Shown: positions 34,405 to 43,869, counted from the stretch's first letter. The stretch: 64,000 nt of DNA from Acidovorax sp. KKS102 (GCF_000302535.1 NC_018708.1:4030001-4094000); one strand, 5' to 3'. Notes: generated from the sequence alone by a model not told the origin. Program-made: numbers and translations.

Positions 34405-35295
34405 ATGTGCCCTTTCTCGCAAACCCCTGCGGGTGACAACAACAACGCGGCATCTGCCGCCCTGCCCGAATCCATCGTGCACGAGGAGCGCGCCCAGCTC
34501 GACTTCAGCCAAAGCATGAGCTACGGCGACTACCTGCAGCTCGACGCCATCCTCACCGCGCAAAAGCCGCTGTCGCCCGCGCACGACGAGATGCTGTTCA
34601 TCGTGCAGCACCAGACCAGCGAGCTGTGGATGAAGCTCATGCTGCATGAGCTGCGCGCGGCCATCGGCCACATTGCGCGCGACGAGCTGCCGCCTGCTTT
34701 CAAGATGCTGGCGCGCGTGAGCAAGATCATGGAGCAGCTGGTGCACGCGTGGGACGTGCTGGCCACCATGACGCCGCCCGAATACAGCGCCATGCGGCCG
34801 TACCTGGGCCAATCCAGCGGCTTTCAGAGCTACCAGTACCGCTGCATCGAGTTCTCGATGGGCAACAAGAACCGCGCCATGCTCAAGCCCCACGAGCACC
34901 GCGCCGACCTGCTGGCGCTGGTGCAGGCGGCTTACGAAGCCCCGTCGCTGTACGACGAGGCCCTGCGCCTGATGGCGCGGCGTGGCCTGGCCGTGCCCGC
35001 CAGCCACACTGAGCGCGACTGGACGCAGCCCTATGTAGAAAACGATGGGGTGGAGCAGGCCTGGCTCACCGTGTACCGCAACCCCGAAAAACATTGGGAC
35101 CTGTACCAGCTGGGCGAAGAACTGACAGACCTGGAAGACGCCTTCCGCCTATGGCGCTTCCGCCACGTGACTACCGTGGAGCGCGTGATCGGCTTCAAGC
35201 GCGGCACGGGCGGCACGGGCGGGGTGAGCTACCTGCGCAAGATGCTGGATGTAGTGCTCTTCCCCGAGATCTGGAAACTGCGCACGGATCTCTGA
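34405..35295 (+). CDS. kynA: Tryptophan 2,3-dioxygenase
   Basis: A 296-residue heme enzyme that oxidises L-tryptophan to N-formylkynurenine, the first step of the pathway. Recognisable segments: [39 protein letters not shown] (substrate pocket), [19 protein letters not shown], and [20 protein letters not shown] with the proximal heme His. GGAAAGG lies upstream of the ATG at 34405. It closes the kynBUA operon. Confidence 0.97.
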   Translation: MCPFSQTPAGDNNNAASAALPESIVHEERAQLDFSQSMSYGDYLQLDAILTAQKPLSPAHDEMLFIVQHQTSELWMKLMLHELRAAIGHIARDELPPAFKMLARVSKIMEQLVHAWDVLATMTPPEYSAMRPYLGQSSGFQSYQYRCIEFSMGNKNRAMLKPHEHRADLLALVQAAYEAPSLYDEALRLMARRGLAVPASHTERDWTQPYVENDGVEQAWLTVYRNPEKHWDLYQLGEELTDLEDAFRLWRFRHVTTVERVIGFKRGTGGTGGVSYLRKMLDVVLFPEIWKLRTDL

Positions 35296-35365
35296 GTGCG
35301 AACCACAGCAGCTGCTGGCCGCCACGATGGTCAACCAGCGCTGTCACGGCTTGGTGGAAACGATG

Positions 35366-35397
35366 AATAAAAAACGGGGGCGCTTTGGGCGCCCCCG
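35366..35397 (-). terminator. Intrinsic terminator of the MliC-like gene
   Basis: Stem CGGGGGCGC (35375-35383) with GCGCCCCCG (35389-35397), loop TTTGG on the plus strand, followed on the minus strand by a T6 run (35374-35369). It lies about 41 nt beyond the stop of the minus-strand lipoprotein gene. No T-run on the plus-strand side, so it is not an obvious kyn terminator. Confidence 0.85.
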
Positions 35398-35437
35398 CCG
35401 ACAACCACAAGACCGTCGCTTGCCGAGGGTGTGTCGA

Positions 35438-35800
35438 CTACTGGACGCCCGCCACCATCATGCCGCGGTTGCTGCGGCACCAGATCGGTGCCAGGTGTCC
35501 AATCTGAATCGTCAGTTCGTTGCCCTTGCCCAGCACCGTGGTGGGGCCGTTGCTGTAGGCGTAGCCGCTGTCAGCCGGCTGCTTGGGCAGTTCCACCGTC
35601 CAGCCGCTGCGGCGCATCACGCTGCGGCCTTGCTCGGGGTAGAACTGCATCTCGACCTTTTCGCCATTGCCGCAGGCGTATTGCATGCTGCTGCCGTCGG
35701 CGGGGGCGCTGAACGCCTGCATGGCAGGGGGCTGGCTTGCGCAGCCCGACAACAACAGGGTAGCCAACGCACCCGAACCCAGCAAAACCATCGTCTTCAT
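35438..35800 (-). CDS. MliC-like lysozyme inhibitor lipoprotein
   Basis: A 120-residue lipoprotein: lipobox LLSGC with Cys20. The mature part has the MliC-type pattern YACGNGEKVEMQFYP, SGWTVELPKQPADSGYAYSN and IGHLAPIWCRSN, with the two Cys that usually form a disulfide. MliC/PliC proteins bind c-type lysozymes and protect peptidoglycan. AGGAG lies before the ATG. Homology is moderate, and function is inferred. Confidence 0.8.
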   Translation of the reverse strand: MKTMVLLGSGALATLLLSGCASQPPAMQAFSAPADGSSMQYACGNGEKVEMQFYPEQGRSVMRRSGWTVELPKQPADSGYAYSNGPTTVLGKGNELTIQIGHLAPIWCRSNRGMMVAGVQ

Positions 35801-36423
35801 CGGTCACTCCTGACATCGCGGCGCAGCCTCGCAGCGCGCCCGATAACTTCCATCCAACGGCTTGTGGCCACCGGCCCACAGGGCCTTTTCAGCGCCCCTG
35901 GCTGCCACTAAGCACAAACCTTGCCATTCACCACCACCTGCACCATCCTGATTGCGAGAGACCGAAATCTGCGATTCCAGAACCGTGACCAACACCCGGT
36001 GCAGCGCATGGACACAAGAGTGCCCCACGCCCCCGGCACCGTCATTGGGGTCATCCCCACATCGAGAGCCTCCTCTAAAGTCTGCCAACGCCCTGTGGCG
36101 CCCTCATGACGGCGCCTGCGACCCGCAGACGAGGCCCGATTGGGTGCATTCAAAAGCCCAATCCACCGCGTAAACGTCCGATTGCTGGCACAAGCACCCC
36201 AAAACGGGCAACATCCGATGCGTTTGGTGGGGTATGCAGCGGGCAGACTGGGACATACCCTAAGAGCCTGCGAACCAGCCCACCTGCGGGCGCTGCTCGG
36301 CGGGCGCCGCCCCGTCCGTCGGCGACAGCGGCGGTTCTGCTCTGCAGGTAACCTCACCGGGCCTGATGGCCGAGGGAGAGCCGCTCCCAAACGCCACCGC
36401 CATCTGCCCTGGAGACCGTCCCC
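35801..36423. other. Non-coding stretch of about 620 bp
   Basis: No recognisable gene. Open frames here (for example a minus-strand frame ending at 35908) have no family resemblance and continue as antisense of the next MFS gene. The region should hold the divergent promoters of the lipoprotein and MFS genes. No repeat copy seen. Confidence 0.4.
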
Positions 36424-37656
36424 GTGCCCCCTTCGCCGCCCTCCCCACCGCTTCTTGCCCCCCGCGCCGCATGGGCCATGCTGCTGGCGCTGGTGACAGG
36501 CTTTGCGCTGAGCCAGGCGTTTCGCACCATCACGGCCATCATGGCGACGGGCTTGCGGGCCGAGTTCGGTCTGACGGCACAGGCGCTGGGGGTGTTTGCC
36601 GGGGCGTTTGCGTTTGCCTTTGGCACCATGCAGCTGTTCATGGGCATCGGCATCGACCTGTACGGCGTGCGGCGCACGCTGCTGGTGGCGTTTCCGCTGA
36701 CCATTGCGGGCGCGGTGCTGTCGGCACTGGCACCGGGCTATGGCGCGGTGCTGCTGGGGCAGGTGCTGATCGGTGTGGGCTGCGCACCCGCATTTTTGGT
36801 GTGTACGGTGTTCATCGCACGCTACTTTCCGGCGTCGCGGTTTGCCATGGTGTCCGGAGTGGCCATGGGGGTGGGCGGACTGGGCATGCTGTTCACCGGC
36901 ACGCCACTGGCCTGGCTGGTGCAGCAGTCGTCCTGGCGCATGGGGTTTGGCGTGCTGGCGGGCCTGGCGGCGCTGGCCTGGCTGCTGATCTTCTGGAAGG
37001 TGCACGAACCCGAACAACCCATCGACGAGGCCGCTCCGCGCGAATCGGTGCTGCAGGCGGTGCGCGGCTTTGGCGCGCTGTTCCTGCTGCCGCACACCGC
37101 CGGCATCATGCTGCTGGCGCTGATGACCTATGCCTCGTTCCTCACGCTGCGTGGACTGTGGCTAGGCCCACTGCTGATCGAGCGGCACGGCTATTCGCTG
37201 GTGGCCAGCGGCAATGTGGCCATGCTGTCATCGCTGGTGTCGCTGTTCAGCCCGGCCTTTTTTGGTCGGCTGGACCCCGGCCCCACACGGCGCAGGCGCT
37301 GGCTGTTGGGCTTTACGGCCCTCCTGGCGGCGCTGTTTGCAGCCATGGGCTTTCTGCATGCCGAATGGCTGGACGTGGGCGGCTCCGTGGCCGTGGGCCT
37401 GCTGTCGGGCTACATGGTGCTGCAGTATTCGGACGTGCGCTCGGCCTACGCCCCTGCGGTCACAGGGCGCGCCATGGCGGTGTTCACCATGGCGCTGTTC
37501 CTGGGCGTGGCGCTGATGCAGTGGGTGACGGGCGTGGCGGCCTCCATCGCCGCCGCACAGGGTGCAGACCCGTACGTGGCGGTGATGCTGACCATTGCGG
37601 CCATGCTGGTGGTGGGTGCACTGGCCTTCAGGCTGCTGCCCGCGCCCGCCCATTGA
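36424..37656 (+). CDS. MFS transporter, 12-TM
   Basis: A 410-residue MFS permease starting at GTG 36424 (an ATG at 36478 in the first helix region is an alternative). Twelve hydrophobic segments; the loop-2 motif is IDLYGVRRTLLVAFP (motif A-like D..G.RR), and TM4-5 has GQVLIGVGCAPAFLVCTVFI, ARYFP. The substrate is unknown. Its end overlaps by 29 bp, tail to tail, the stop region of a small membrane protein gene. Confidence 0.83.
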   Translation: MPPSPPSPPLLAPRAAWAMLLALVTGFALSQAFRTITAIMATGLRAEFGLTAQALGVFAGAFAFAFGTMQLFMGIGIDLYGVRRTLLVAFPLTIAGAVLSALAPGYGAVLLGQVLIGVGCAPAFLVCTVFIARYFPASRFAMVSGVAMGVGGLGMLFTGTPLAWLVQQSSWRMGFGVLAGLAALAWLLIFWKVHEPEQPIDEAAPRESVLQAVRGFGALFLLPHTAGIMLLALMTYASFLTLRGLWLGPLLIERHGYSLVASGNVAMLSSLVSLFSPAFFGRLDPGPTRRRRWLLGFTALLAALFAAMGFLHAEWLDVGGSVAVGLLSGYMVLQYSDVRSAYAPAVTGRAMAVFTMALFLGVALMQWVTGVAASIAAAQGADPYVAVMLTIAAMLVVGALAFRLLPAPAH

Positions 37657-38110
37657 CCAGCTCATTCACCCGCGCGGGGTCAGGCGGGCACAGCGCCGCG
37701 CGGGCACCTGCTACACGCCAACATTGCAGCACGCCAAACAACAACTCGAAGGCGGTGAAACCCAGCACGATGGCATTGGCGCCGTGTGCCACCGCGTAGA
37801 TCTGCCAGGCCGCAAACAGAAACCGCGCCACGCCATCCAGCCACCCCAGCAGCACCGTGGGCGCCACGATGCGCGCCACCGACCACACCACCACCACCGA
37901 GCCCAGCAGGTTGGCCAGCAGCATGTGCGTGGTGTCCAAGGGGTGCAAGGTACCGGGCAATGCGAGCGCCTGGGCCAACAGGTTCAGCTGGGCATAGAGC
38001 CAGGTAAAGGTCCAGGGCAAGGCAAAAGGCCAGGTGACGAGCAGGTCGTACCAGCCGCTGGCGCGCACGATGCGCAGATAACGGCCGGAAGCGAAAGCGG
38101 GGATGTGCAT
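37628..38110 (-). CDS. Small integral membrane protein, unknown
   Basis: A 160-residue protein with about four hydrophobic helices: YDLLVTWPFALPWTFTWLYA, MLLANLLGSVVVVWSVARIV, WLDGVARFLFAAWQIYAVAH and IVLGFTAFELLFGVLQCWRV. No family recognised. It is divergent from a MerR regulator, with a MerR-style palindrome in the promoter, so it is probably the regulated target. Confidence 0.65.
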   Translation of the reverse strand: MHIPAFASGRYLRIVRASGWYDLLVTWPFALPWTFTWLYAQLNLLAQALALPGTLHPLDTTHMLLANLLGSVVVVWSVARIVAPTVLLGWLDGVARFLFAAWQIYAVAHGANAIVLGFTAFELLFGVLQCWRVAGARAALCPPDPARVNELVNGRARAAA

Positions 38111-38148
38111 GACAGGAAACCTCTGTGAATGGATCAATGAGGCCCCGA

Positions 38149-38180
38149 GTTTCCACCTTGAAGTACGCTTCAGGGTCAAG
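38149..38180 (-). promoter_or_regulatory. MerR-type promoter of the small membrane protein gene
   Basis: On the minus strand TTGACC (38179-38174) is followed after 19-20 bp by GGAAAC/GAAACT. The spacer holds an inverted repeat CCTGAAG-CGTA-CTTCAAGG (38175-38157). The over-long spacer with a dyad is the hallmark of MerR-family-activated promoters. Inference from layout. Confidence 0.7.
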
Positions 38181-38203
38181 CACTTTGTGAGGGGAGCGGG
38201 ATC

Positions 38204-38590
38204 ATGCTGATCGGTGAACTGGCCACGACCTCGGGCCTGAGCCGCGAGGCGCTGCGCTTTTATGAACAGCAGGGCCTGATTCGCGCGCGGCGCCTGGACA
38301 ACGGCTACCGCGACTACCCGCCCGAGGTGGTGACGCTGGTGCAGTACATCCGCACCGCACAGCAGCTGGGCTTTACCCTGGCGGAGATCGGCGACCGGCT
38401 GCCCGCCATCTGGGACGCCGCCGAGCCCGGCCCCGCATTGGCGCAGGTGCTGGCCGCCAAGCTGCAGGAGATTGACGACCGCATTGCCGCGCTGCAGGCC
38501 CTGCGCCAGACGTTGGCCGAGCGTGTGGCTACCGACTGCCCGCTGCAGGCCCGTGCGCCACGGGCCAAGGCCGCTTCGCCTGATTTTTGA
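38204..38590 (+). CDS. MerR-family transcriptional regulator
   Basis: A 128-residue regulator: MLIGELATTSGLSREALRFY is the winged HTH start (LSREALRFYEQQGLI), then RDYPPEVVTLVQYIRTAQQL and the dimerisation helix. The single Cys near the C-terminus (TDCPLQARAPR) makes metal sensing uncertain. Good SD GGGGAG upstream of ATG. Divergent from the 160-residue membrane protein, whose promoter carries the dyad. Confidence 0.88.
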   Translation: MLIGELATTSGLSREALRFYEQQGLIRARRLDNGYRDYPPEVVTLVQYIRTAQQLGFTLAEIGDRLPAIWDAAEPGPALAQVLAAKLQEIDDRIAALQALRQTLAERVATDCPLQARAPRAKAASPDF

Positions 38591-38596
38591 GTCCAA

Positions 38597-38648
38597 TCTG
38601 GCGGTAGCGCTAGTGCATCATGCGCCAGCAGCTATCAAAAACAGAGCA
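38597..38648 (-). repeat. Intergenic palindromic repeat, copy E
   Basis: Reverse orientation: CTGGCGGTAGCGCTAGTGCA, TCATGCGCCAGCAGCTATC, AAAAACAGAGCAA. Between the convergent merR and spoVR genes. Confidence 0.75.
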
Positions 38649-38688
38649 ACAATCCTTCACCCGCGGCGCAGGTACCAGCGCAGCCCGG

Positions 38689-40320
38689 TCAGGTGGCGGA
38701 GGCGGGCACCTGGTGCAGCAGCACCGGGTGGTTGCCATCGGCGTCCGCACTCTCGATCTGCACCCCAAAGCCCCACAGCCGCGCCACGTGCTTGAGCACC
38801 TCGTGCGTGTCGTCGGCCAGCGGGCGGCCCTGGTACTGGGTGTGGCGCAAGGTCAGGCTGCGGTCGCCGCGCAGGTTTACGTTCCACACCTGGATGTTGG
38901 GCTCACGCGTGCCCAGGTCGTACTGCTGTGACAGCAGCTGGCGCAGGCTGCGGTAGCCGTTCTCGTCATGGATCTCGCTGACCACCAGGTCGCGCTCGGC
39001 GGCGTCGTCATGCAGCGCGAACAGGCGCATCTCGCGCATCAGGTGCGGGCTGAGGTACTGGCCGATAAAGCTCTCGTCCTTGAAGTTGCGCATCGCATGG
39101 TCCAGCGCAGGCAGCCAGGGGGTGCCTGCGATGTCGGGGAACCAGTGCCGGTCTTCCGCTGTGGGGTTCTGGCAGATGCGCTGGATGTCGCGGTACATGG
39201 CAAAGCCCAGCGCATAGGGGTTGATGCCGCTGTAGGCACGGTGCCCCACGGGCGGCTGGTAGACCACGTTGGTGTGCGAGCCCAGCCATTCGATCATCAC
39301 GCCATCACTCAGATACCCCTCGTCGTACAGCGTGTTGAGCAGCGTGTAGTGCCAGAAGGTGGCCCAGCCTTCGTTCATCACCTGGGTCTGGCGCTGCGGA
39401 TAGAAATACTGTGCGATCTTGCGCACGATGCGCACGATCTCGCGCTGCCAGGGCTCCAGCAGGGGAGCGTTCTTTTCGATGAAGTACAGGATGTTCTCCT
39501 GCGGCTCCTGCGGAAAGCGGTTGTGCTCTTGCGCCGCATCCTCCTTGCCGGGGCGGGTGGGCAAGGTGCGCCACAGCTCGTTGACCTGCTGCTGGGCGTA
39601 AGCTTCGCGCTGCTCGCGCTCCAGGCGTTCGCGCGCCAGGTTCTTCTTGGAGGGGCGGCGATAGCGGTCCACGCCAAAGTTGGCCAGGGCATGGCACGAG
39701 TCCAGCAGCCGCTCCACTTCGCCCGTGCCGTAGCGCTCCTCGCACTGGGCCACGTAGTCCTTGGCATACACCAGGTAGTCGATGATGCTGGACGCATCGG
39801 TCCACATGCGGAACAGGTAGTTGCCCTTGAAGAAGCTGTTGTGCCCGTAGGCGGCGTGGGCAATGACCAGCGCCTGCATGGCGGTGGTGTTCTCCTCCAT
39901 CAGGTAGCTGATGCAGGGGTTGGAGTTGATGACGATCTCGTACGCCAGCCCCATGTGCCCGCGCCGGTAGCGCCGCTCGGTGGCCAAAAACTCCTTGCCG
40001 TAGCTCCAGTGCCGGTAATTCACCGGCATGCCCACGCTGGAGTAGGCGTCCATCATCTGTTCGGCGGTGATGATCTCCAGCTGATTGGGGTAGGTGTCCA
40101 GGCCAAAGCGCTCGGCCGTGGCGGCGATGGCCACGTGGTAGCGCTCGATCAGCTCGAACGTCCAGTCGCTCGGGTCGGGCAATGGCTCCGCAGGCCGCGC
40201 ACCCGCAGGCAGAGGCTGGCCGGGCACGGCGCGGTGGCGGCGCTCGCCCACGGCAGCGGCCTTCCAGGGGTTGTCGCTCTGGCGGCGCTCCAGCACGGGG
40301 TACTGCACCACGTTGTTCAT
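38689..40320 (-). CDS. SpoVR-family protein
   Basis: A 543-residue protein of the SpoVR (YcgB) family. Hallmarks: WTFELIERYHVAIAATAERF, DTYPNQLEIITAEQMMDAYS, GLAYEIVINSNPCISYLMEE and HAAYGHNSFFKGNYLFRMW. Name derives from Bacillus sporulation; this organism is not expected to sporulate, and YcgB works with YeaG/YeaH in stress survival of enterobacteria. The ATG (40320) overlaps the stop of the DUF444 gene (ATGA). Confidence 0.93.
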   Translation of the reverse strand: MNNVVQYPVLERRQSDNPWKAAAVGERRHRAVPGQPLPAGARPAEPLPDPSDWTFELIERYHVAIAATAERFGLDTYPNQLEIITAEQMMDAYSSVGMPVNYRHWSYGKEFLATERRYRRGHMGLAYEIVINSNPCISYLMEENTTAMQALVIAHAAYGHNSFFKGNYLFRMWTDASSIIDYLVYAKDYVAQCEERYGTGEVERLLDSCHALANFGVDRYRRPSKKNLARERLEREQREAYAQQQVNELWRTLPTRPGKEDAAQEHNRFPQEPQENILYFIEKNAPLLEPWQREIVRIVRKIAQYFYPQRQTQVMNEGWATFWHYTLLNTLYDEGYLSDGVMIEWLGSHTNVVYQPPVGHRAYSGINPYALGFAMYRDIQRICQNPTAEDRHWFPDIAGTPWLPALDHAMRNFKDESFIGQYLSPHLMREMRLFALHDDAAERDLVVSEIHDENGYRSLRQLLSQQYDLGTREPNIQVWNVNLRGDRSLTLRHTQYQGRPLADDTHEVLKHVARLWGFGVQIESADADGNHPVLLHQVPASAT

Positions 40321-41585
40321 GCGGCCACCCCCTCTTTCTTGAACAGGTCGCGGAACACGGGGTAGATGTCGCCGGGTGCGGAGACCTTGCGCATCGCAAA
40401 GTGCGAGTACAGCGGCGCGAGCTGGCTGTACTCGTCCCACAGGTTCTGTTCTTCCTCGGCCACCTGTACATAGGCAAAGTAGCGCACCAGCGGCAGGATC
40501 TTGTCCACCAACAGGTTGCGGCAGATGCCGCTGTCGTTGGTGAAGTTGTCGCCGTCGCTGGCCTGGGCCACGTAGATGTTCCAGTCGCCCTGCGGGTAGC
40601 GCGCACGGATGATCTGGTCCAGCAGCACCAGCGCGCTGCTCACCACAGTGCCGCCGCTTTCGGTGGAGTGGAAAAACTGCTCCTCGCTCACCTCGGCCGC
40701 CTGGGTGTGGTGGCGGATGAACACGATGTCGATCGTCTCGTAGTGCCGCGTGAGAAACAGGTACAGCAGGATGAAGAACCGCTTGGCCAGGTCCTTGCGC
40801 GTCTCATCCATGGAGCCCGACACATCCATCACGCAGAACATCACCGCCTGGCTGCTGGGCACAGGCACCGGCGTGCGCGCGCGAAAGCGCAGGTCGATGG
40901 GGTCGAGGTATGGAATCTTGCCGATGCGCGCCGTGAGCGCGTCGATGCGGCGCTGCAGCTCGGCCACCGCCTCGCTGGTTCCGTCGTCCTGCGCAAGCAG
41001 CGCGTCCAGTTCGGCCTGCAGCGCCAGCAGCTCGCGATGCGCCGACTTGCCCAGCGCAATGCGCCGGCCCAAGGCGCCGCGCATGGTGCGCAGCACGGCC
41101 AGGTTGTTGGGGATGCCGTCCTGGCTGTAGCCTGCGCGGCGCGACTTCCATTGCGGGTTCTCGCCGATGTGGGTGCGCATCAGGTGCGGCAGCGCCAAGT
41201 CTTCAAAAAAGAGTTGCATGAACTCTTCTTTGGTCAGCGTGAAGGTGAAGTCGTCCTCGCCCTCGCCGCTGTCGCTGGCCTGCGACCCACGCCCGCCCGC
41301 ACCGCCCTGGGGCCGCTCGATGCGGTCGCCGCGCACATGCTCTGCATTGCCAGGGTGCACGGTGTCGCGGATGCCGCCCTGGCCGTGGTGGAACACAGGC
41401 TCGCTGATGTCCTTGCGCGGGATGGTGATGTTCTCGGCCTGCTCCATATCGCGGATGCCACGTTGCGAGACGGCACGGCGCACCGCATCCGCGATCTGCT
41501 CTTTGTAGCGGCGAACAAATCGCTCACGGTTGCCCACCGACTTGTTCTTGCCAGCGAGCCTGCGGTCGATGATTTGCAATGCCAT
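40317..41585 (-). CDS. DUF444 protein (YeaH/YhbH family)
   Basis: A 422-residue protein: MALQIIDRRLAGKNKSVGNR is the family N-terminus, which is why 41585 was chosen (an upstream in-frame start at 41627 adds 14 residues). The C-terminal half has a vWA-like fold with MIDAS-like FCVMDVSGSMDETRKDLAKR, then FFHSTESGGTVVSSAL. Partner of the PrkA/YeaG kinase in stress responses in E. coli. Middle gene of prkA-DUF444-spoVR; 47 bp from prkA and overlapping spoVR. Confidence 0.93.
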   Translation of the reverse strand: MALQIIDRRLAGKNKSVGNRERFVRRYKEQIADAVRRAVSQRGIRDMEQAENITIPRKDISEPVFHHGQGGIRDTVHPGNAEHVRGDRIERPQGGAGGRGSQASDSGEGEDDFTFTLTKEEFMQLFFEDLALPHLMRTHIGENPQWKSRRAGYSQDGIPNNLAVLRTMRGALGRRIALGKSAHRELLALQAELDALLAQDDGTSEAVAELQRRIDALTARIGKIPYLDPIDLRFRARTPVPVPSSQAVMFCVMDVSGSMDETRKDLAKRFFILLYLFLTRHYETIDIVFIRHHTQAAEVSEEQFFHSTESGGTVVSSALVLLDQIIRARYPQGDWNIYVAQASDGDNFTNDSGICRNLLVDKILPLVRYFAYVQVAEEEQNLWDEYSQLAPLYSHFAMRKVSAPGDIYPVFRDLFKKEGVAA

Positions 41586-41632
41586 CCGTTGCTCCCGTTC
41601 CCCATACAGGGCCTGTGGCCCTGGCACCGACC

Positions 41633-43555
41633 CTAGCTACTCTTGCGCACCCGCAAGTACCACTCGCACAGTAGCCGCACCTGCTTGGGCGTGTAGCCCT
41701 TGTTGACCATGCGGGTGACAAAGTCCTCGTGCTTGCGGGCCTCTTCGGCGCTGGCCTTGGCGTTGAAGCTGATCACCGGCAGCAGCTCTTCGGTGTTGGA
41801 GAACATCTTCTTCTCGATCACCAGCCGCAGTTTTTCGTAGCTGGTCCAGCTCGGGTTCTTGCCCTGGTTGTTGGCGCGCGCCCGCAGCACGAAGTTGACG
41901 ATCTCGTTGCGGAAGTCCTTGGGGTTGGCGATGCCTGCGGGCTTCTCGATCTTCTCCAGCTCGGCGTTGAGCGCACTGCGGTCGAACACCTCGCCGGTGT
42001 CGGTGTCGCGGTACTCGTTGTCCTGAATCCAGTAGTCGGCGTAGGTGACGTAGCGGTCGAAGATGTTCTGGCCGTACTCGCTGTAGCTTTCCAGGTACGC
42101 CGTCTGGATCTCCTTGCCGATGAACTCGGCGTAGCGCGGCGACAGGAACTCCTTGATGTAGCCGGTGTACTTGGTCTCCAGATCGGTGGCGAACTGCTCG
42201 CGCTCGATCTGCTGCTCCAGCACATACATCAAATGCACCGGGTTGGCGGCCACCTCGGCGCTGTCGAAGTTGAACACCTTGGACAAAATCTTGAACGCAA
42301 AGCGGGTGGAGATGCCCGTCATGCCCTCGTCCACGCCCGCGTAGTCGCGGTACTCCTGGTAGCTCTTGGCGCGCGGGTCGGTGTCCTTGAGGCTCTCGCC
42401 GTCGTACACCTGCATCTTGCTGAAGATGCTGGAGTTCTCGGGCTCCTTCAACCGCGTGAGGATGGCGAACTGGGCCATCATCTTGAGCGTACCGGGCGCA
42501 CACACGGCGTTGCCCAGCGACGATTCGCGGATGAGCTTTTCGTAGATGCGGATCTCCTCGCTCACGCGCAGGCAGTACGGCACCTTGACGATGTAGATGC
42601 GGTCGAGAAACGCCTCGTTGTTCTTGTTGTTGCGAAACGCCTTCCACTCGCTTTCGTTGCTGTGGGCCAGCACCACGCCGTCAAACGGAATCGCTCCAAA
42701 ACCTTCGGTGCCCTTGTAGTTGCCCTCCTGCGTAGCCGTGAGCAGCGGGTGCAACACCTTGATGGGCGCCTTGAACATTTCCACGAATTCGAGCAGCCCT
42801 TGGTTGGCCAAACACAGGCCGCCGCTGTAGCTGTAGGCGTCGGTATCGTCCTGCGCAAAGGTTTCGAGCTTGCGGATGTCCACCTTGCCCACCAGGCTGG
42901 AGATGTCCTGGTTGTTCTCGTCGCCCGGCTCGGTCTTGGCGATGCCCACCTGCTTGAGCACGCTGGGGTAGCGCTTGACCACCCGGAACTGGCGGATGTC
43001 GCCACCGTACTCTTCCAGCCGCTTCACCGCCCAGGGCGACAGCACGCGCTGCAGGTAGCGGCGCGGAATGCCGAACTGCTCCTCCAGCACGGGGCCATCT
43101 TCTGCGGCATCGAACAGGCCCAGCGGCGATTCATTGACCGGCGATCCCTTGAGGGCATAGAACGGCACCTTCTGCATCAGCGCCTTGAGGCGCTCGGCAA
43201 TGGAGCTTTTGCCGCCACCCACAGGGCCCAGCAGGTAAAGGATCTGCTTGCGCTCTTCCAGCCCCTGCGCGGCATGGCGGAAGAAGCTCACCACCTGTTC
43301 GATGGACTCCTCCATGCCGTAGAACTCGGTGAAGGCCGGATAGCGCTTGATGACCTTGTTGGCAAAGAGCCGCGACAGGCGCGGGTCGTTGCGCGTGTCC
43401 ACCATCTCGGGCTCGCCAATAGCGGCCAGCATGCGCTGGGCCGATGTGGCGTAGGCCATGGGATCACGTTTGCACTCGGCGAGGTACTCGTCGATCGACA
43501 TTTCCTCTTCGCGGCTACGGGCGTAGCGCGCGGCGAAGTTGCTGATGGCATCCAT
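41633..43555 (-). CDS. PrkA/YeaG-type serine protein kinase
   Basis: A 640-residue protein with an AAA-like N-terminal domain: P-loop LGPVGGGKSS at about 109-118, and a C-terminal kinase-like domain. N-terminal MDAISNFAARYARSREEEMS and the stretches IKRYPAFTEFYGMEESIEQV and FRNNKNNEAFLDRIYIV are typical of the family. AGGAGGT stands close before ATG, a strong RBS. First gene of the operon with DUF444 and SpoVR, so this is the complete PrkA/YeaH/SpoVR set. PrkA in other bacteria is induced by starvation and stress; that is known of the family only. Confidence 0.94.
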   Translation of the reverse strand: MDAISNFAARYARSREEEMSIDEYLAECKRDPMAYATSAQRMLAAIGEPEMVDTRNDPRLSRLFANKVIKRYPAFTEFYGMEESIEQVVSFFRHAAQGLEERKQILYLLGPVGGGKSSIAERLKALMQKVPFYALKGSPVNESPLGLFDAAEDGPVLEEQFGIPRRYLQRVLSPWAVKRLEEYGGDIRQFRVVKRYPSVLKQVGIAKTEPGDENNQDISSLVGKVDIRKLETFAQDDTDAYSYSGGLCLANQGLLEFVEMFKAPIKVLHPLLTATQEGNYKGTEGFGAIPFDGVVLAHSNESEWKAFRNNKNNEAFLDRIYIVKVPYCLRVSEEIRIYEKLIRESSLGNAVCAPGTLKMMAQFAILTRLKEPENSSIFSKMQVYDGESLKDTDPRAKSYQEYRDYAGVDEGMTGISTRFAFKILSKVFNFDSAEVAANPVHLMYVLEQQIEREQFATDLETKYTGYIKEFLSPRYAEFIGKEIQTAYLESYSEYGQNIFDRYVTYADYWIQDNEYRDTDTGEVFDRSALNAELEKIEKPAGIANPKDFRNEIVNFVLRARANNQGKNPSWTSYEKLRLVIEKKMFSNTEELLPVISFNAKASAEEARKHEDFVTRMVNKGYTPKQVRLLCEWYLRVRKSS

Positions 43556-43869
43556 ACGACCTCCTGTGGCGGCACCCCTGGCGGGCTCAGGTGGTACCAC
43601 GGTGTTGCATTGGCAATCGCTACCGGCTTGATACTTTGTAGCACCACGAACTGCGCTTGAACAGCCAATTCGCGGGCATGTGACTGGCCTTTTTGTGGCG
43701 TTGCACACACAGGGATAGAGCGTGGCACACTGCGCGAAGTTCACCCTGCAAAACACTGGCAGGGGTTGCCCCGGATAGGGAATGTCCTGACAACCGGGAG
43801 GTTCTTCCAAAGCCCCGTACGCGCCCCCTGCGCCTGAGGCTTATTCGCAGGGCCTGCCCACACTCCCCA
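43556..43869. other. Region upstream of prkA, about 310 bp
   Basis: No gene seen. It must carry the prkA promoter on the minus strand. I looked for sigma-54 signatures (GG-N10-GC) on both strands and found none with correct spacing. No repeat copy, no clear terminator for the FAD monooxygenase gene. Confidence 0.4.

Noticed and set aside
33016-35094. Minus-strand frame of about 690 codons over kynU-kynA
   Set aside because: Antisense to two well-supported genes and without any recognisable domain.
35366-35397. Terminator for the kynBUA operon
   Set aside because: The hairpin has its T-run only on the minus strand, so it serves the lipoprotein gene; it would be a poor terminator for kynA.
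43556-43869. Sigma-54 promoter upstream of prkA
   Set aside because: GG and GC elements exist, but none with the needed 10-bp separation was found on either strand.
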